Part shown: piece after piece, positions 8,557-16,582 of the stretch
Layout of the letters: each line of letters starts with the position of its first letter
How positions within the stretch are numbered: position 1 is the stretch's first letter
Assembly (NCBI RefSeq): GCF_000718635.1
Contig: NZ_JOBF01000001.1
Location: 186,001 to 250,000, forward strand
Source: Streptomyces varsoviensis
GTDB taxonomy: Bacteria > Actinomycetota > Actinomycetes > Streptomycetales > Streptomycetaceae
Direction of reading: 5' to 3'
Length of the DNA stretch: 64,000 nucleotides
Made by a program: the position numbers and the translations under genes
The notes under the pieces: generated by a model
Seen by the model: the letters and a program-made list of their open reading frames with translations, nothing else
The model's database searches: none
Told to the model about the DNA's origin: nothing

Positions 8557-8576
8557 GTCGTTCACCGCGATGCTGT
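8532..8576 (+). promoter_or_regulatory. 45-bp element, copy B, upstream of asnB
   Basis: This is the second copy of the element described at 7152-7196, here on the plus strand beginning GTCGCGTTTGTGCAAGACCC. It starts within the last codons of the AraC gene and ends 187 bases before the asnB ATG. Copy A ends about 245 bases before its own gene, so both transcripts would carry long leaders if transcription starts near the element. The strongest shared blocks are CAAGACCCCT and GATGCTGT (one mismatch in the first base of the latter). Confidence 0.5.
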
Positions 8577-8763
8577 TCGCGACCCGCGCGGCGCGAATGC
8601 CGAAGCGGGCGCCGCCGCGTGAACTCCGCTCGGCCACGGCCCGTACCGGCCCGAATGCGACACCGCGGCGGGTATTCGTGAAATCCGCCGCGAGCGGCCC
8701 CTGGCCATTCCGGATGCCCGAACCCGGATGCCCAAATAATTCATACAGGAAGGCAGGAGACAT

Positions 8764-10641
8764 ATGTGCGGCATCGCAGGGTGGGTCGCCTTCGATCGCG
8801 ACCTGCGCACCCAGCAGCCGACCGTGGACGCCATGACCGACCCCATGGCCTGCCGCGGCCCGGACGGCCGCGGCACCTACGTGGCGGAACATGTCGCGCT
8901 GGGCCACCGCAGGCTGGCCATCATCGACCTGCCCGGCGGCGCGCAGCCGATGAACGCGGACACCCCGCACGGCACCGTCTCCATGGTCTACTCCGGCGAG
9001 GTGTACAACTTCACCGAGCTGCGCGCCGAACTCGCCGCCCGCGGCCACGCGTTCACCACCCACTCCGACACCGAGGTCGTGCTGCGCGGCTATCTGGAGT
9101 GGGGCGACGCCGTCGCCGAGCGGCTGAACGGCATGTACGCCTTCGCGATCTGGGACGGCCGCGAACAGCGGCTCCTGATGGTCCGCGACCGCTCGGGCAT
9201 CAAACCCTTCTACTACTACCCGACCCCCGACGGCGTGCTCTTCGGCTCCGAGCCCAAGGCGATCCTCGCCAACCCGCTCGCCGAGCGCACCGTCACCGTC
9301 GACGGCTTCCGCGAACTGTTCGCCTTCATCAAGACCCCCGGCCACGCCGTGTGGGAGGGCATGCGCGAGGTCGAGCCGGGCACCGTCGTCACCGTCGGCC
9401 GGGCCGGCCTGCGCACCACCCGCTACTGGACCCTGGAGACCAGGGAGCACACCGACGACCGGGACACCACGGTGGCCCGGGTGCGGGACCTGCTCGACGA
9501 CATCGTGCGCCGTCAGATGGTCGCCGACGTGCCGAGCTGCACCCTGCTCTCCGGCGGCCTCGACTCCTCGGCGATGACCGCGATCGCCGCGGCGCAACTC
9601 GCCGGCCAGGGCGAGAAGGTGCGCAGCTTCGCCGTGGACTTCGTCGGACTCACCGAGAACTTCGTCCCCGACGCGCTGCGCGACGCCCCCGACACCCCCT
9701 TCGTGCACGACGTCGCCGCGAAGTCCGGCACCCTGCACCAGGACATCGTGCTCAGCTCCGCCGACATCGCCGACCCCGAGGTGCGCCGCAAGGTGATCGG
9801 CGCCCGCGACATCCCCTCCGGCCTCGGCGACCTCGACACCTCGCTGTACCTGCTGGCCAAGGCGATCCGCGGGCACGCGACCATGGCGCTGTCCGGCGAG
9901 TCGGCCGACGAGCTCTTCGGCGGCTACCGGCAGTTCTTCGACCCCGAGGCGCGCAAGGGCACGCCCTTCCCGTGGCTCGCGCGGCACCAGCAGTTCTTCG
10001 GGCAGGGACAGGAGGGCCAGAAGGGGCGAGAGGGGCAGGCGCGGGCGAGCCTGCTGAGCGACCAGTTGGAGGGGGCGCTCGACCTCGACGCCTATATCCA
10101 GGACTCGTACCGCTCCGCCGTCACCGGCATCCGGCGGCTCGACGGCGAGAGCGAACCGGAGTGGCGGATGCGCAAGATCAGCTATCTGCACCTGACCCGG
10201 TTCGTCCGCGTCTGGCTCGACCGGAAGGACCGCACCTCGATGGCGTCCGGCCTGGAAGTGCGCGTCCCGTTCTGCGACCACCGGCTCGTCGAGTACGTGT
10301 ACAACACGCCGTGGGCGCTGAAGACCTTCGACGGCAAGGAGAAGTCGCTGCTGCGCGCGGCGGCGGCCGATGTGCTGCCCGAGTCCGTCGTGAAGCGGCG
10401 CAAGTCCCCCTACCCCTCCACCCAGGACCCCACCTACGCCGCCGCCCTGCGCGGCCAGTGCGCGGAGCTGCTGGCCGCGCCCGGCCACCCGGTGTTCGAC
10501 CTCATCGACAAGGGGCGGCTGCGCGAGGCGGTGTCGGCGCGGACGCCGCAGATCGACCAGGCGTCCCGGCGCGACCTGGAACGCACGCTGGACCTCGCCG
10601 TATGGATCGACATGTACGCGCCCACCATCAAGCTGCCCTGA
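8764..10641 (+). CDS. asnB: Asparagine synthetase (glutamine-hydrolysing)
   Basis: This cytosolic class-II amidotransferase of 625 residues makes asparagine, or an amide in a related metabolite, from an acid, ATP and glutamine. Cys2 of the glutaminase domain is present (MCGIAGW), with RGPDGRG and NGMYAFAIWD in the first 200 residues. The synthetase domain has the pyrophosphate loop LLSGGLDSSAMT (about residue 260), SGESADELFGGY and RVPFCDHRLVEY. The intact Cys2 argues against a beta-lactam synthetase. GGAGACAT precedes the ATG. It is not next to other amino-acid genes; it shares an upstream element with the PLP-enzyme/monooxygenase operon, so it may serve that pathway. Confidence 0.92.
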   Translation: MCGIAGWVAFDRDLRTQQPTVDAMTDPMACRGPDGRGTYVAEHVALGHRRLAIIDLPGGAQPMNADTPHGTVSMVYSGEVYNFTELRAELAARGHAFTTHSDTEVVLRGYLEWGDAVAERLNGMYAFAIWDGREQRLLMVRDRSGIKPFYYYPTPDGVLFGSEPKAILANPLAERTVTVDGFRELFAFIKTPGHAVWEGMREVEPGTVVTVGRAGLRTTRYWTLETREHTDDRDTTVARVRDLLDDIVRRQMVADVPSCTLLSGGLDSSAMTAIAAAQLAGQGEKVRSFAVDFVGLTENFVPDALRDAPDTPFVHDVAAKSGTLHQDIVLSSADIADPEVRRKVIGARDIPSGLGDLDTSLYLLAKAIRGHATMALSGESADELFGGYRQFFDPEARKGTPFPWLARHQQFFGQGQEGQKGREGQARASLLSDQLEGALDLDAYIQDSYRSAVTGIRRLDGESEPEWRMRKISYLHLTRFVRVWLDRKDRTSMASGLEVRVPFCDHRLVEYVYNTPWALKTFDGKEKSLLRAAAADVLPESVVKRRKSPYPSTQDPTYAAALRGQCAELLAAPGHPVFDLIDKGRLREAVSARTPQIDQASRRDLERTLDLAVWIDMYAPTIKLP

Positions 10642-10657
10642 CCGTACGGACAGCACG

Positions 10658-10708
10658 GAGCCCCTGGCCGACGGGACCCTCGCGAAGGGGACCGGCGGCC
10701 AGGGGCTC
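10658..10708. terminator. Bidirectional hairpin between asnB and acyltransferase gene
   Basis: Thirteen-base arms GAGCCCCTGGCCG and CGGCCAGGGGCTC are perfectly complementary, with a second inner stem in the loop. The structure sits between two convergent stop codons. There is no T-run, as is common for Streptomyces terminators. Confidence 0.7.
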
Positions 10709-10719
10709 GCGGTCACGGC

Positions 10720-11376
10720 TCAGGCGGCGCGCGCCTTCGTCGCGTAGACGTCCACGTACTCCTGGCCGGAGAGGTCCATGACATCGCTCATGATCTCGTC
10801 CGTCACGGCCCGCAGCACATACCGGTCGCGGTCCATGCCCTCGTAGCGGGAGAAGTCCAGCGCCTCGCCGAAGCGGACCGTCACCGGGCTGATGTGCAGC
10901 CGGCCCTTGCCGCCCGGCTGCACCTTGTCGGTGCCGATCATCCCGAACGGGACCACCGGCGCGCCCGTCATCAGGGTGAGCCGGGCCACGCCCGTACGGC
11001 CGCGGTAGAGCCGGCCGTCGGGGGAGCGGGTGCCCTCCGGGTAGATGCCGAACGCCTTGCCCTCCTCCAGCACCCGGCGCCCCGTCATCAGCGCCGCGAC
11101 GCCGCCGCGCCCGCCGTCACGGGCGACCGGGATCATCCCGGAGGCGGTGAAGAACCAGGCCATGAGGCGGCCCTTGAGCCCCTTGCCGGTGACGTACTCG
11201 TCCTTGCCGATGAAGTACACCGGGCGCTTCACGACCAGCGACATGAACAGCGAGTCGATGAAGGTGACGTGATTGCCCGCCAGGATCACCGGCCCGGACG
11301 CGGGGATGTTCCCCAGGCCCTCGACCCTCGGGCGGTACAGGACGCGCATGAGCAATCCAAGAGTCGCCTTGAGCAT
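10720..11376 (-). CDS. 1-acyl-glycerol-3-phosphate acyltransferase-like (PlsC family)
   Basis: This 218-residue membrane-associated acyltransferase has the family's HX4D motif in GNHVTFID and the substrate-binding motif YPEGTRS, plus VVPFGMIGTDK, which corresponds to block IV. Such enzymes acylate lysophosphatidate or related lipids. The ATG at 11376 is taken as start because the hydrophobic helix MLKATLGLLMRVLY follows directly. It stands alone on the minus strand, diverging from the phosphodiesterase gene; membrane phospholipid turnover is a plausible shared theme. The exact acyl acceptor is unknown. Confidence 0.85.
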   Translation of the reverse strand: MLKATLGLLMRVLYRPRVEGLGNIPASGPVILAGNHVTFIDSLFMSLVVKRPVYFIGKDEYVTGKGLKGRLMAWFFTASGMIPVARDGGRGGVAALMTGRRVLEEGKAFGIYPEGTRSPDGRLYRGRTGVARLTLMTGAPVVPFGMIGTDKVQPGGKGRLHISPVTVRFGEALDFSRYEGMDRDRYVLRAVTDEIMSDVMDLSGQEYVDVYATKARAA

Positions 11377-11646
11377 GATCCGGGACAACGGGTCCTCCGG
11401 TCGTGGTGGTCGGCTGCTGCGCACGCTGCGCACCTGGGCGCGCCTCCGGACGATACTCGGGCCGGCCCGCGCACCGCACACCGGGCTCATCGGTCGATAC
11501 GCAGTGTTGATATGGGTTTCTCCGTCATTTCGCCCAGAGGGTCCCCTATGAAAGCGCCGGACGTCTACCATCGGCCGGACCCATGATCGGTGCGGTACAT
11601 GACAGAAGCACCGGACAGAGCAGCACAGGACGGAAGAGGAGCGCTC

Positions 11647-12846
11647 ATGGAGCACGAACGGGGAACCCAGGGCCAGCGGGGCCACCAGGGCGAGCGGGGC
11701 CAGGGCCCGGCGCGGCGCGCCCTCCTGGGGGCGGCGGCCCTCGGAGCGGGCGCCGCGGTGCTGGGCGGGGCGGGGAGCGCCGAGGCGGCGCCGCGCGGCG
11801 GCTCGCACGGCGGGCACGGCTCGTACCGCGGCCTGCCGACGCCCACGGTCGTCGGCCACCGCGGCGCCAGCGGCTACCGCCCCGAGCACACGCTCGGCTC
11901 CTACCAGTTCGCCCTCGACAACGGGGCGGACGTCATCGAGCAGGACGTCGTCCCCACCAAGGACGGCCACCTCGTGTGCCGCCACGAGAACGACATCACC
12001 GCCACCACCGATGTCTCCGCCCACCCCGAGTTCGCGCACCGAAAGACCACGAAGACCGTCGACGGGACCAAGCTGACCGGCTGGTTCACCGAGGACTTCA
12101 CGCTCGCCGAACTGAAGACCCTGCGCGCCAAGGAGCGCATCCCGGGCACCCGCCAGCACAACACCCTCTACAACGGGCGCTGGGCGGTGCCGACCTTCGA
12201 GGAGGTCCTCGACTGGGCCGAGGAGCAGGGCCGCAAGCGCGGCCGGCGGATCTGGCTGCACATCGAGACCAAGCACCCCACGTACTTCCGCGGCATAGGA
12301 CTCGGGCTGGAGGAACGTCTCGTCGGGCTGCTGCGCCGGTACGGGCGGGCCGGCCGCGACGGCCACACCTTCCTCCAGTCCTTCGAGCCCAGCAGCCTCC
12401 AACGGCTCGGCCGGCTCGGCGCGTCCGCCCCCAAGGTCCTCCTGCTGGACGCCGCCGACACCCGTCCCTGGGACTTCGTCGTGGCGAACGACCCGCGCAC
12501 CGTCGCCGACCTGATCACCCCCAAGGGGCTCGACTGGGTCGCCTCCTTCGCGCAGGGCATCGGGCCGACGCTGCTGCTGATCATCCCGCGGGACAAGGAC
12601 GGCAGGCTGACCGAGCCCACCACCCTGGTACGGGACGCGCACGCGGCCGGCCTCATCCTGCACCCGTACACGATGCGCAACGAGAACACCTTCCTGCCCG
12701 CCGACTTCCGCCGCGGCAGCGACCCGAACGCCTACGGCGACGCCTTCGGCGCGTTCCAGGTCTACTTCGCCACCGGCATCGACGGGATCTTCTCCGACAA
12801 CTGCGACACCGCGGCCCTCGCCCGCGACGCCTTCCGCGCGCGGTGA
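11647..12846 (+). CDS. Secreted glycerophosphodiester phosphodiesterase
   Basis: This 399-residue enzyme hydrolyses glycerophosphodiesters to glycerol-3-phosphate and an alcohol outside the cell. It begins with a twin-arginine-like export signal (ARRALLGAAALGAGAAV, about residues 21-40) and an AEAA cleavage region. The TIM-barrel signature is clear: GHRGASGYRPEHT, then EQDVVPTKDGHLVCRHE with the metal-binding Glu/Asp and second His. An earlier in-frame ATG at 11590 would precede the signal with extra residues. The ATG at 11647 has GGAAGAGGAG just before it and is preferred. Confidence 0.9.
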   Translation: MEHERGTQGQRGHQGERGQGPARRALLGAAALGAGAAVLGGAGSAEAAPRGGSHGGHGSYRGLPTPTVVGHRGASGYRPEHTLGSYQFALDNGADVIEQDVVPTKDGHLVCRHENDITATTDVSAHPEFAHRKTTKTVDGTKLTGWFTEDFTLAELKTLRAKERIPGTRQHNTLYNGRWAVPTFEEVLDWAEEQGRKRGRRIWLHIETKHPTYFRGIGLGLEERLVGLLRRYGRAGRDGHTFLQSFEPSSLQRLGRLGASAPKVLLLDAADTRPWDFVVANDPRTVADLITPKGLDWVASFAQGIGPTLLLIIPRDKDGRLTEPTTLVRDAHAAGLILHPYTMRNENTFLPADFRRGSDPNAYGDAFGAFQVYFATGIDGIFSDNCDTAALARDAFRAR

Positions 12847-12957
12847 CGCGCCGGGCCCCGGCGACGGGGCGTCAAACGGCGGGCGCCGCCTGACCCGCAC
12901 GGGTGGGGCGCGGCCGGATCGGCAACCGCGCGTCGCCGCGGCCACGTCCCGCCCGGC

Positions 12958-13512
12958 ATGAACATCCTGAAGGAGTTGAGCCCGCTGCTCGCGGCCGAGG
13001 CCCGGGCCGAGGCGCACGCGGCGGGTATCGAGGCGGCCGACCTCGAACAGGGCGTCTGGCTGCGGCTGCTGGAGCGCACCCGCAGGACGGGGCCGCCGGC
13101 CGAGCCCGCCGCCTGGCTGCGCACGGCCGTACGGACCGAGGCGCGCGACGCCCGCCGCCGGGCCCGCCGCGAGGTGCCGTACGACCAGGCGGGCGGGCCC
13201 TCCCCGGGCGGCGCGTACGCGGGGCCGTACGCGGGCCCGTACACCGGGGCGGAATCCGAGGTCGAGAGCGAGGTGCTGGCCGCCGAGGAGCGGCGCGCGC
13301 TGCGGGCCGCCGTGCGCCGGCTGCCCGGCCGCTGTCCACGGCTGCTGGGCGCACTTCTGTCCAAAACTGACCCTACGTACCGGGAAATCGCAGGAGAGTT
13401 GGGTATCTCACAAGGATCTTTGGGGCCAGTCCGTTCCCGTTGCCTGGGATGCCTGCGCAGAATGCTCATGGCGGAGATTGCGGCTCCTGACCCCTGGGGA
13501 AGGGAGCGTTAG
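12958..13512 (+). CDS. Small RNA polymerase sigma factor (sigma-70 family, ECF-like)
   Basis: The 184 residues contain a reduced region 2 (LEQGVWLRLLE to AAWLRTAVRTEARDARRRA) and a clear region 4 helix-turn-helix (TYREIAGELGISQGSLGPVRSRCLGCLRRM). A Gly/Pro/Tyr-rich linker (PGGAYAGPYAGPYTG) joins them. No anti-sigma factor gene lies next to it. The start has no strong ribosome site, so a few residues either way are possible. Promoter targets cannot be inferred. Confidence 0.8.
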   Translation: MNILKELSPLLAAEARAEAHAAGIEAADLEQGVWLRLLERTRRTGPPAEPAAWLRTAVRTEARDARRRARREVPYDQAGGPSPGGAYAGPYAGPYTGAESEVESEVLAAEERRALRAAVRRLPGRCPRLLGALLSKTDPTYREIAGELGISQGSLGPVRSRCLGCLRRMLMAEIAAPDPWGRER

Positions 13513-13590
13513 ACAATCGGCGCCACGGAGACGACGTCCACCCTCGGCGTCGTTCCGGCCGAGCGGCACCGAAAAGGGAGGCATGCGCAC

Positions 13591-14094
13591 ATGGGCATGA
13601 GCGTGACCATCTCTGCGGCGACCGAGCACGACGTCGAGCAGATCCTCAAACTCCAGTACCTCTGCTACCAGGGAGAAGCCGCGCTGTACGGCGACTACTC
13701 CATCGAACCGCTCACCCAGTCGCTCGACGACGTGCGCGCCGAACTGGGCGCCGGATGCGTGCTCGTGGCCCGGCTCGGCGGGGAAGTCGTCGGCTCGGTG
13801 CGGGGCACGGTCGACGCGGACGGCACGGCGAGCATCGACAAGCTGATCGTCCACCCGCGCCTGCAGCGGCACGGCCTCGGCGGGCGGCTGCTCGCCGCGA
13901 TCGAGGAGCGGCTGGCGCAGGAGCGGGCGGCCAAGCGGTTCCGGCTGCTGACCGGTCACCGCAACGAGGGCACGCTGCGCCTCTACCGCAAGTACGGCTA
14001 CGCCCCCGTCTCCCGCGAGGAGGTCAGCCGGCACCTCACGGTGGTCACCCTGGAGAAGGCCGCCGACGCCGACTCGTACGTGGCCAGCGCCTGA
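13591..14094 (+). CDS. GNAT-family N-acetyltransferase
   Basis: This 167-residue acetyl-CoA-dependent transferase shows the A motif IDKLIVHPRLQRHGLGGRLL, which binds the pyrophosphate of CoA, and a B motif ending in YRKYGY. The protein substrate or small molecule is unknown. GGGAGG lies nine bases before the ATG at 13591; a second ATG two codons later is equally usable. It follows the sigma-factor gene by 78 bases and may be transcribed with it. Confidence 0.85.
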   Translation: MGMSVTISAATEHDVEQILKLQYLCYQGEAALYGDYSIEPLTQSLDDVRAELGAGCVLVARLGGEVVGSVRGTVDADGTASIDKLIVHPRLQRHGLGGRLLAAIEERLAQERAAKRFRLLTGHRNEGTLRLYRKYGYAPVSREEVSRHLTVVTLEKAADADSYVASA

Positions 14095-14109
14095 GCGCAC
14101 CGCAACGGT

Positions 14110-14135
14110 CCGGGGCGGCGGGACCGCCGCCCCGG
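14110..14135. terminator. GC hairpin between convergent genes
   Basis: CCGGGGCGGCGG and CCGCCGCCCCGG form an almost loop-free perfect stem 15 bases after the GNAT stop and 33 bases past the convergent membrane-protein stop. It could end transcription in both directions. Confidence 0.6.
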
Positions 14136-14168
14136 CCGGACGGCCCGTCGGCGCCGCGCGCCCCGCCC

Positions 14169-14654
14169 TCAGCGCTTCGCCCGGCGGAGCCAGATCATCG
14201 CGGTCACCGGCAGGATGACCGGGATGAAGAGGTACCCCATGCCGTAGTCCGACCAGACCGTCGCGTCGGGGAAGGCGGACGGCGCCACCAGCGTCCAGGT
14301 GCCGACGACCAGCACCCCCGCCAGCTCGGCCGCGCAGCACACCAGCGCCGCCCGGCGGGCGCCCTCGCCGCCGCGCACCAGGGAGTACGTGATGAAGGCG
14401 TACACCGCGGCGGCGACGGCCGAGAGCACATAGGCGAGCGGCGCCCGCCCGAAGTCCATGATCATCTGGACGATGGAGCGGGACGCCGCCGCGACGGTGA
14501 ACACGCCGTAGAGCCAGACCAGCAGCCGGCCCGGGCCCTGGCCGAGACTGAACCCGGGCTTCGTGCCGGTGCGGCCCGTCGGGTCCGTCGGGTCCGTCGG
14601 CTCCGTCCGGCCCCTCTCGCCGTCGGAGCGCGCGGCCGTCGTGGAGTCGGGCAT
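14169..14654 (-). CDS. Small integral membrane protein, function unknown
   Basis: This 161-residue protein has a polar N-terminus carrying a TEPTDPTDPTGRTG repeat, then four predicted membrane helices (LLVWLYGVFTVAAA, LAYVLSAVAAAVYAFITY, AALVCCAAELAGVLVVGTW, GYLFIPVILPVTAMIWL) and a basic end RRAKR. I recognise no catalytic motif. Its start is two bases from the stop of the upstream membrane-protein gene, so the two are almost certainly co-translated and may form a complex. Confidence 0.8.
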   Translation of the reverse strand: MPDSTTAARSDGERGRTEPTDPTDPTGRTGTKPGFSLGQGPGRLLVWLYGVFTVAAASRSIVQMIMDFGRAPLAYVLSAVAAAVYAFITYSLVRGGEGARRAALVCCAAELAGVLVVGTWTLVAPSAFPDATVWSDYGMGYLFIPVILPVTAMIWLRRAKR

Positions 14655-14656
14655 CG

Positions 14657-15016
14657 TCAGCCTCCCCAGATGTCGTAGAGCCGCACTTCCAGTACGGCCA
14701 GGATGACGCCGCCCGCCGCGACCGTCACCGAGCCCCAGCGGGTCCGCTCCGACAGCGACATGAAGCCGGCCGCCGGTACGCACACGGCCGAGCCGATCAG
14801 ATACGCCAGGAAGATCGGCAGCCCCTGGTCCGGCCGGTCGCCGCCCGCCAGCCGCACGACGCCGACGACCAGTTGGACGAGGGCGAGCAGCGACACCACG
14901 GCCATGCCGATGAAGTGCCAGTCCTTGGTGGGCTGGTCGCGGTAGGCGGCGAAGCCGCACCACGCGGCCAGCGCGAGCGCGCACCCGCCGACCGCGACGG
15001 TCAGGGCGGTGATCAC
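14657..15016 (-). CDS. Small integral membrane protein, function unknown
   Basis: This 119-residue protein has four hydrophobic segments (residues about 3-23, 36-55, 66-85 and 93-112) and no recognised motif. It starts with GTG and is the first gene of a two-gene unit with the following membrane protein, diverging from metNIQ. The hydrophobic pair sits in the same position in other Streptomyces as far as I recall, but no function is known to me. Confidence 0.78.
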   Translation of the reverse strand: MITALTVAVGGCALALAAWCGFAAYRDQPTKDWHFIGMAVVSLLALVQLVVGVVRLAGGDRPDQGLPIFLAYLIGSAVCVPAAGFMSLSERTRWGSVTVAAGGVILAVLEVRLYDIWGG

Positions 15017-15216
15017 CAGGGCCTCCGCGCGGTACGGGCGGAGGGAGCGGGCGTGACAGGCATGCGCCGACTCTAATCGGCGACCACCGCCGGGCTCCGC
15101 GCACCCCCGCCGGCGCCGCTCGCGGCCCGAGCGGAAATGTCCACAGGCTGGTCGCTAGCGTCCAAAATACGGACACGCTTGATCGGGCCGTCCGTACGTC
15201 TGTTTTACTTGACGGC

Positions 15217-15303
15217 ATGACCACGACGAGCAGCCGCACCCTTGCGACCGAGGCGATCACGCCGCCCGGTGCTCGCCGCCTGTGTCGAATGTGTGACCGC
15301 TGA
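15217..15303 (+). CDS. Putative cysteine-containing leader peptide upstream of metNIQ
   Basis: An ATG at 15217 opens a 28-codon frame that ends in the Arg/Cys-rich stretch ARRLCRMCDR and stops at 15301-15303, about 210 bases before metN. Streptomyces leader peptides upstream of sulfur-metabolism genes often end in RR-x-DLCRM-x-C-like sequence, and this tail resembles them. A short hairpin (CTCGC with GCGAG) follows the stop. Cysteine-dependent ribosome stalling could set metNIQ expression. There is no strong ribosome site, so translation is uncertain. Confidence 0.45.
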   Translation: MTTTSSRTLATEAITPPGARRLCRMCDR

Positions 15304-15514
15304 GGGCCCCTGTCCGAGCCTCGCGCCCCGAAGCGAGACCGTGAGCCATGACGCCGTGACCGTACGCGCGCTGCCCGTACCGGCCGGCCACGCCCCGCGT
15401 CACCGGAACCCCCGACCGCGCCCGCGCGCCCCGCCGGGTTCCCCGCCGCGTTCCGCAATGCATGCCCGTGCCCGGCGCGACCGCGCCGCGCACTCGACAG
15501 TGACGGAAACCCCT

Positions 15515-16582
15515 GTGATCACCACCACGGACCTGACCAAGGTCTACCGCTCGCGCGGCCGCGAGGTCACCGCCCTCGACGGCGTCGACCTGCACGTCCG
15601 CGAGGGCGAGGTCTACGGCGTCGTCGGCCGGAGCGGCGCCGGGAAGTCCACCCTCATCCGCTGCGTGAACCTCCTGGAGCGCCCCAGCTCCGGCACGGTC
15701 ACCGTGGCCGGCCAGGACCTCACGGCCCTCGCCGGACGCGGCCAGCGCGCCAACGCCGCACTGCGCCAGGCCCGCAGCCGCATCGGCATGGTCTTCCAGC
15801 ACTTCAACCTGCTCTCCTCCCGCACCGTGCGCGACAACATCGAGCTGCCGCTCGAAATCCTCGGCGTCTCCGGCAAGGAGCGCACCCGCAAGGCGCTGGA
15901 ACTCCTCGACCTCGTCGGCCTCTCCGCGCAGGCCAAGGCGTACCCGGCGCAGCTCTCCGGCGGCCAGAAACAGCGCGTCGGCATCGCCCGCGCGCTCGCG
16001 GGCGACCCCAAGGTGCTGCTCTCCGACGAGGCGACCTCCGCCCTCGACCCCGAGACCACCCGCTCGATCCTCCAGTTGCTGCGCGACCTCAACCGGCAGC
16101 TCGGCCTGACCGTGCTGCTCATCACCCACGAAATGGACGTCGTGAAGACCATCTGCGACTCCGCGGCCCTGATGAAGGGCGGCCGCGTCGTCGAGTCCGG
16201 CACCGTCTCCGAACTGCTCGCCACCCCCGGCTCCGAGCTGGCCGCGGAGCTGTTCCCGGTCGGCGGCGAGCCGTCCGGCCCGGACCGTACCGTCGTCGAC
16301 GTCACCTTCCACGGAGAGGCCGCCACCCAGCCCGTCATCTCCCAGCTCTCCCGTACGTACAACATCGACATCTCGATCCTCGGCGCCGCGATGGACACCG
16401 TCGCGGGCAAGCAGGTCGGCCGGATGCGCATCGAACTGCCCGGCCGCTTCGAGGAGAACGTCGTCCCCATCGGCTTCCTGCGCGAGCAGGGGCTCCAGGT
16501 GGAGGTCGCGGCCGTGGCCGACGCCGTGGACTCCGACGGCCTCCAGGAGGCCGCCGGACTCGCGAAGGACGGTGCCCAGTGA
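15515..16582 (+). CDS. metN: Methionine ABC importer, ATP-binding subunit
   Basis: This 355-residue ATPase powers D/L-methionine uptake with MetI and MetQ. It has Walker A GRSGAGKSTL, signature LSGGQKQRVGIARAL, Walker B VLLSDEATSALD and the switch His in LLITHEMD. Residues from about 270 form the C-terminal NIL (ferredoxin-like) domain, which in MetN binds methionine and inhibits transport when the cell is replete. GTG at 15515 is preferred because the GGAAA segment lies just before it; GTG at 15500 is an alternative. It overlaps metI by four bases. Confidence 0.92.
   Translation: MITTTDLTKVYRSRGREVTALDGVDLHVREGEVYGVVGRSGAGKSTLIRCVNLLERPSSGTVTVAGQDLTALAGRGQRANAALRQARSRIGMVFQHFNLLSSRTVRDNIELPLEILGVSGKERTRKALELLDLVGLSAQAKAYPAQLSGGQKQRVGIARALAGDPKVLLSDEATSALDPETTRSILQLLRDLNRQLGLTVLLITHEMDVVKTICDSAALMKGGRVVESGTVSELLATPGSELAAELFPVGGEPSGPDRTVVDVTFHGEAATQPVISQLSRTYNIDISILGAAMDTVAGKQVGRMRIELPGRFEENVVPIGFLREQGLQVEVAAVADAVDSDGLQEAAGLAKDGAQ

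Noticed and set aside
8764..10641. Beta-lactam synthetase rather than asparagine synthetase
   Set aside because: Cys2 of the glutaminase domain is present (MCGIAGW) and the usual AsnB motifs are complete; beta-lactam synthetases lack this Cys.
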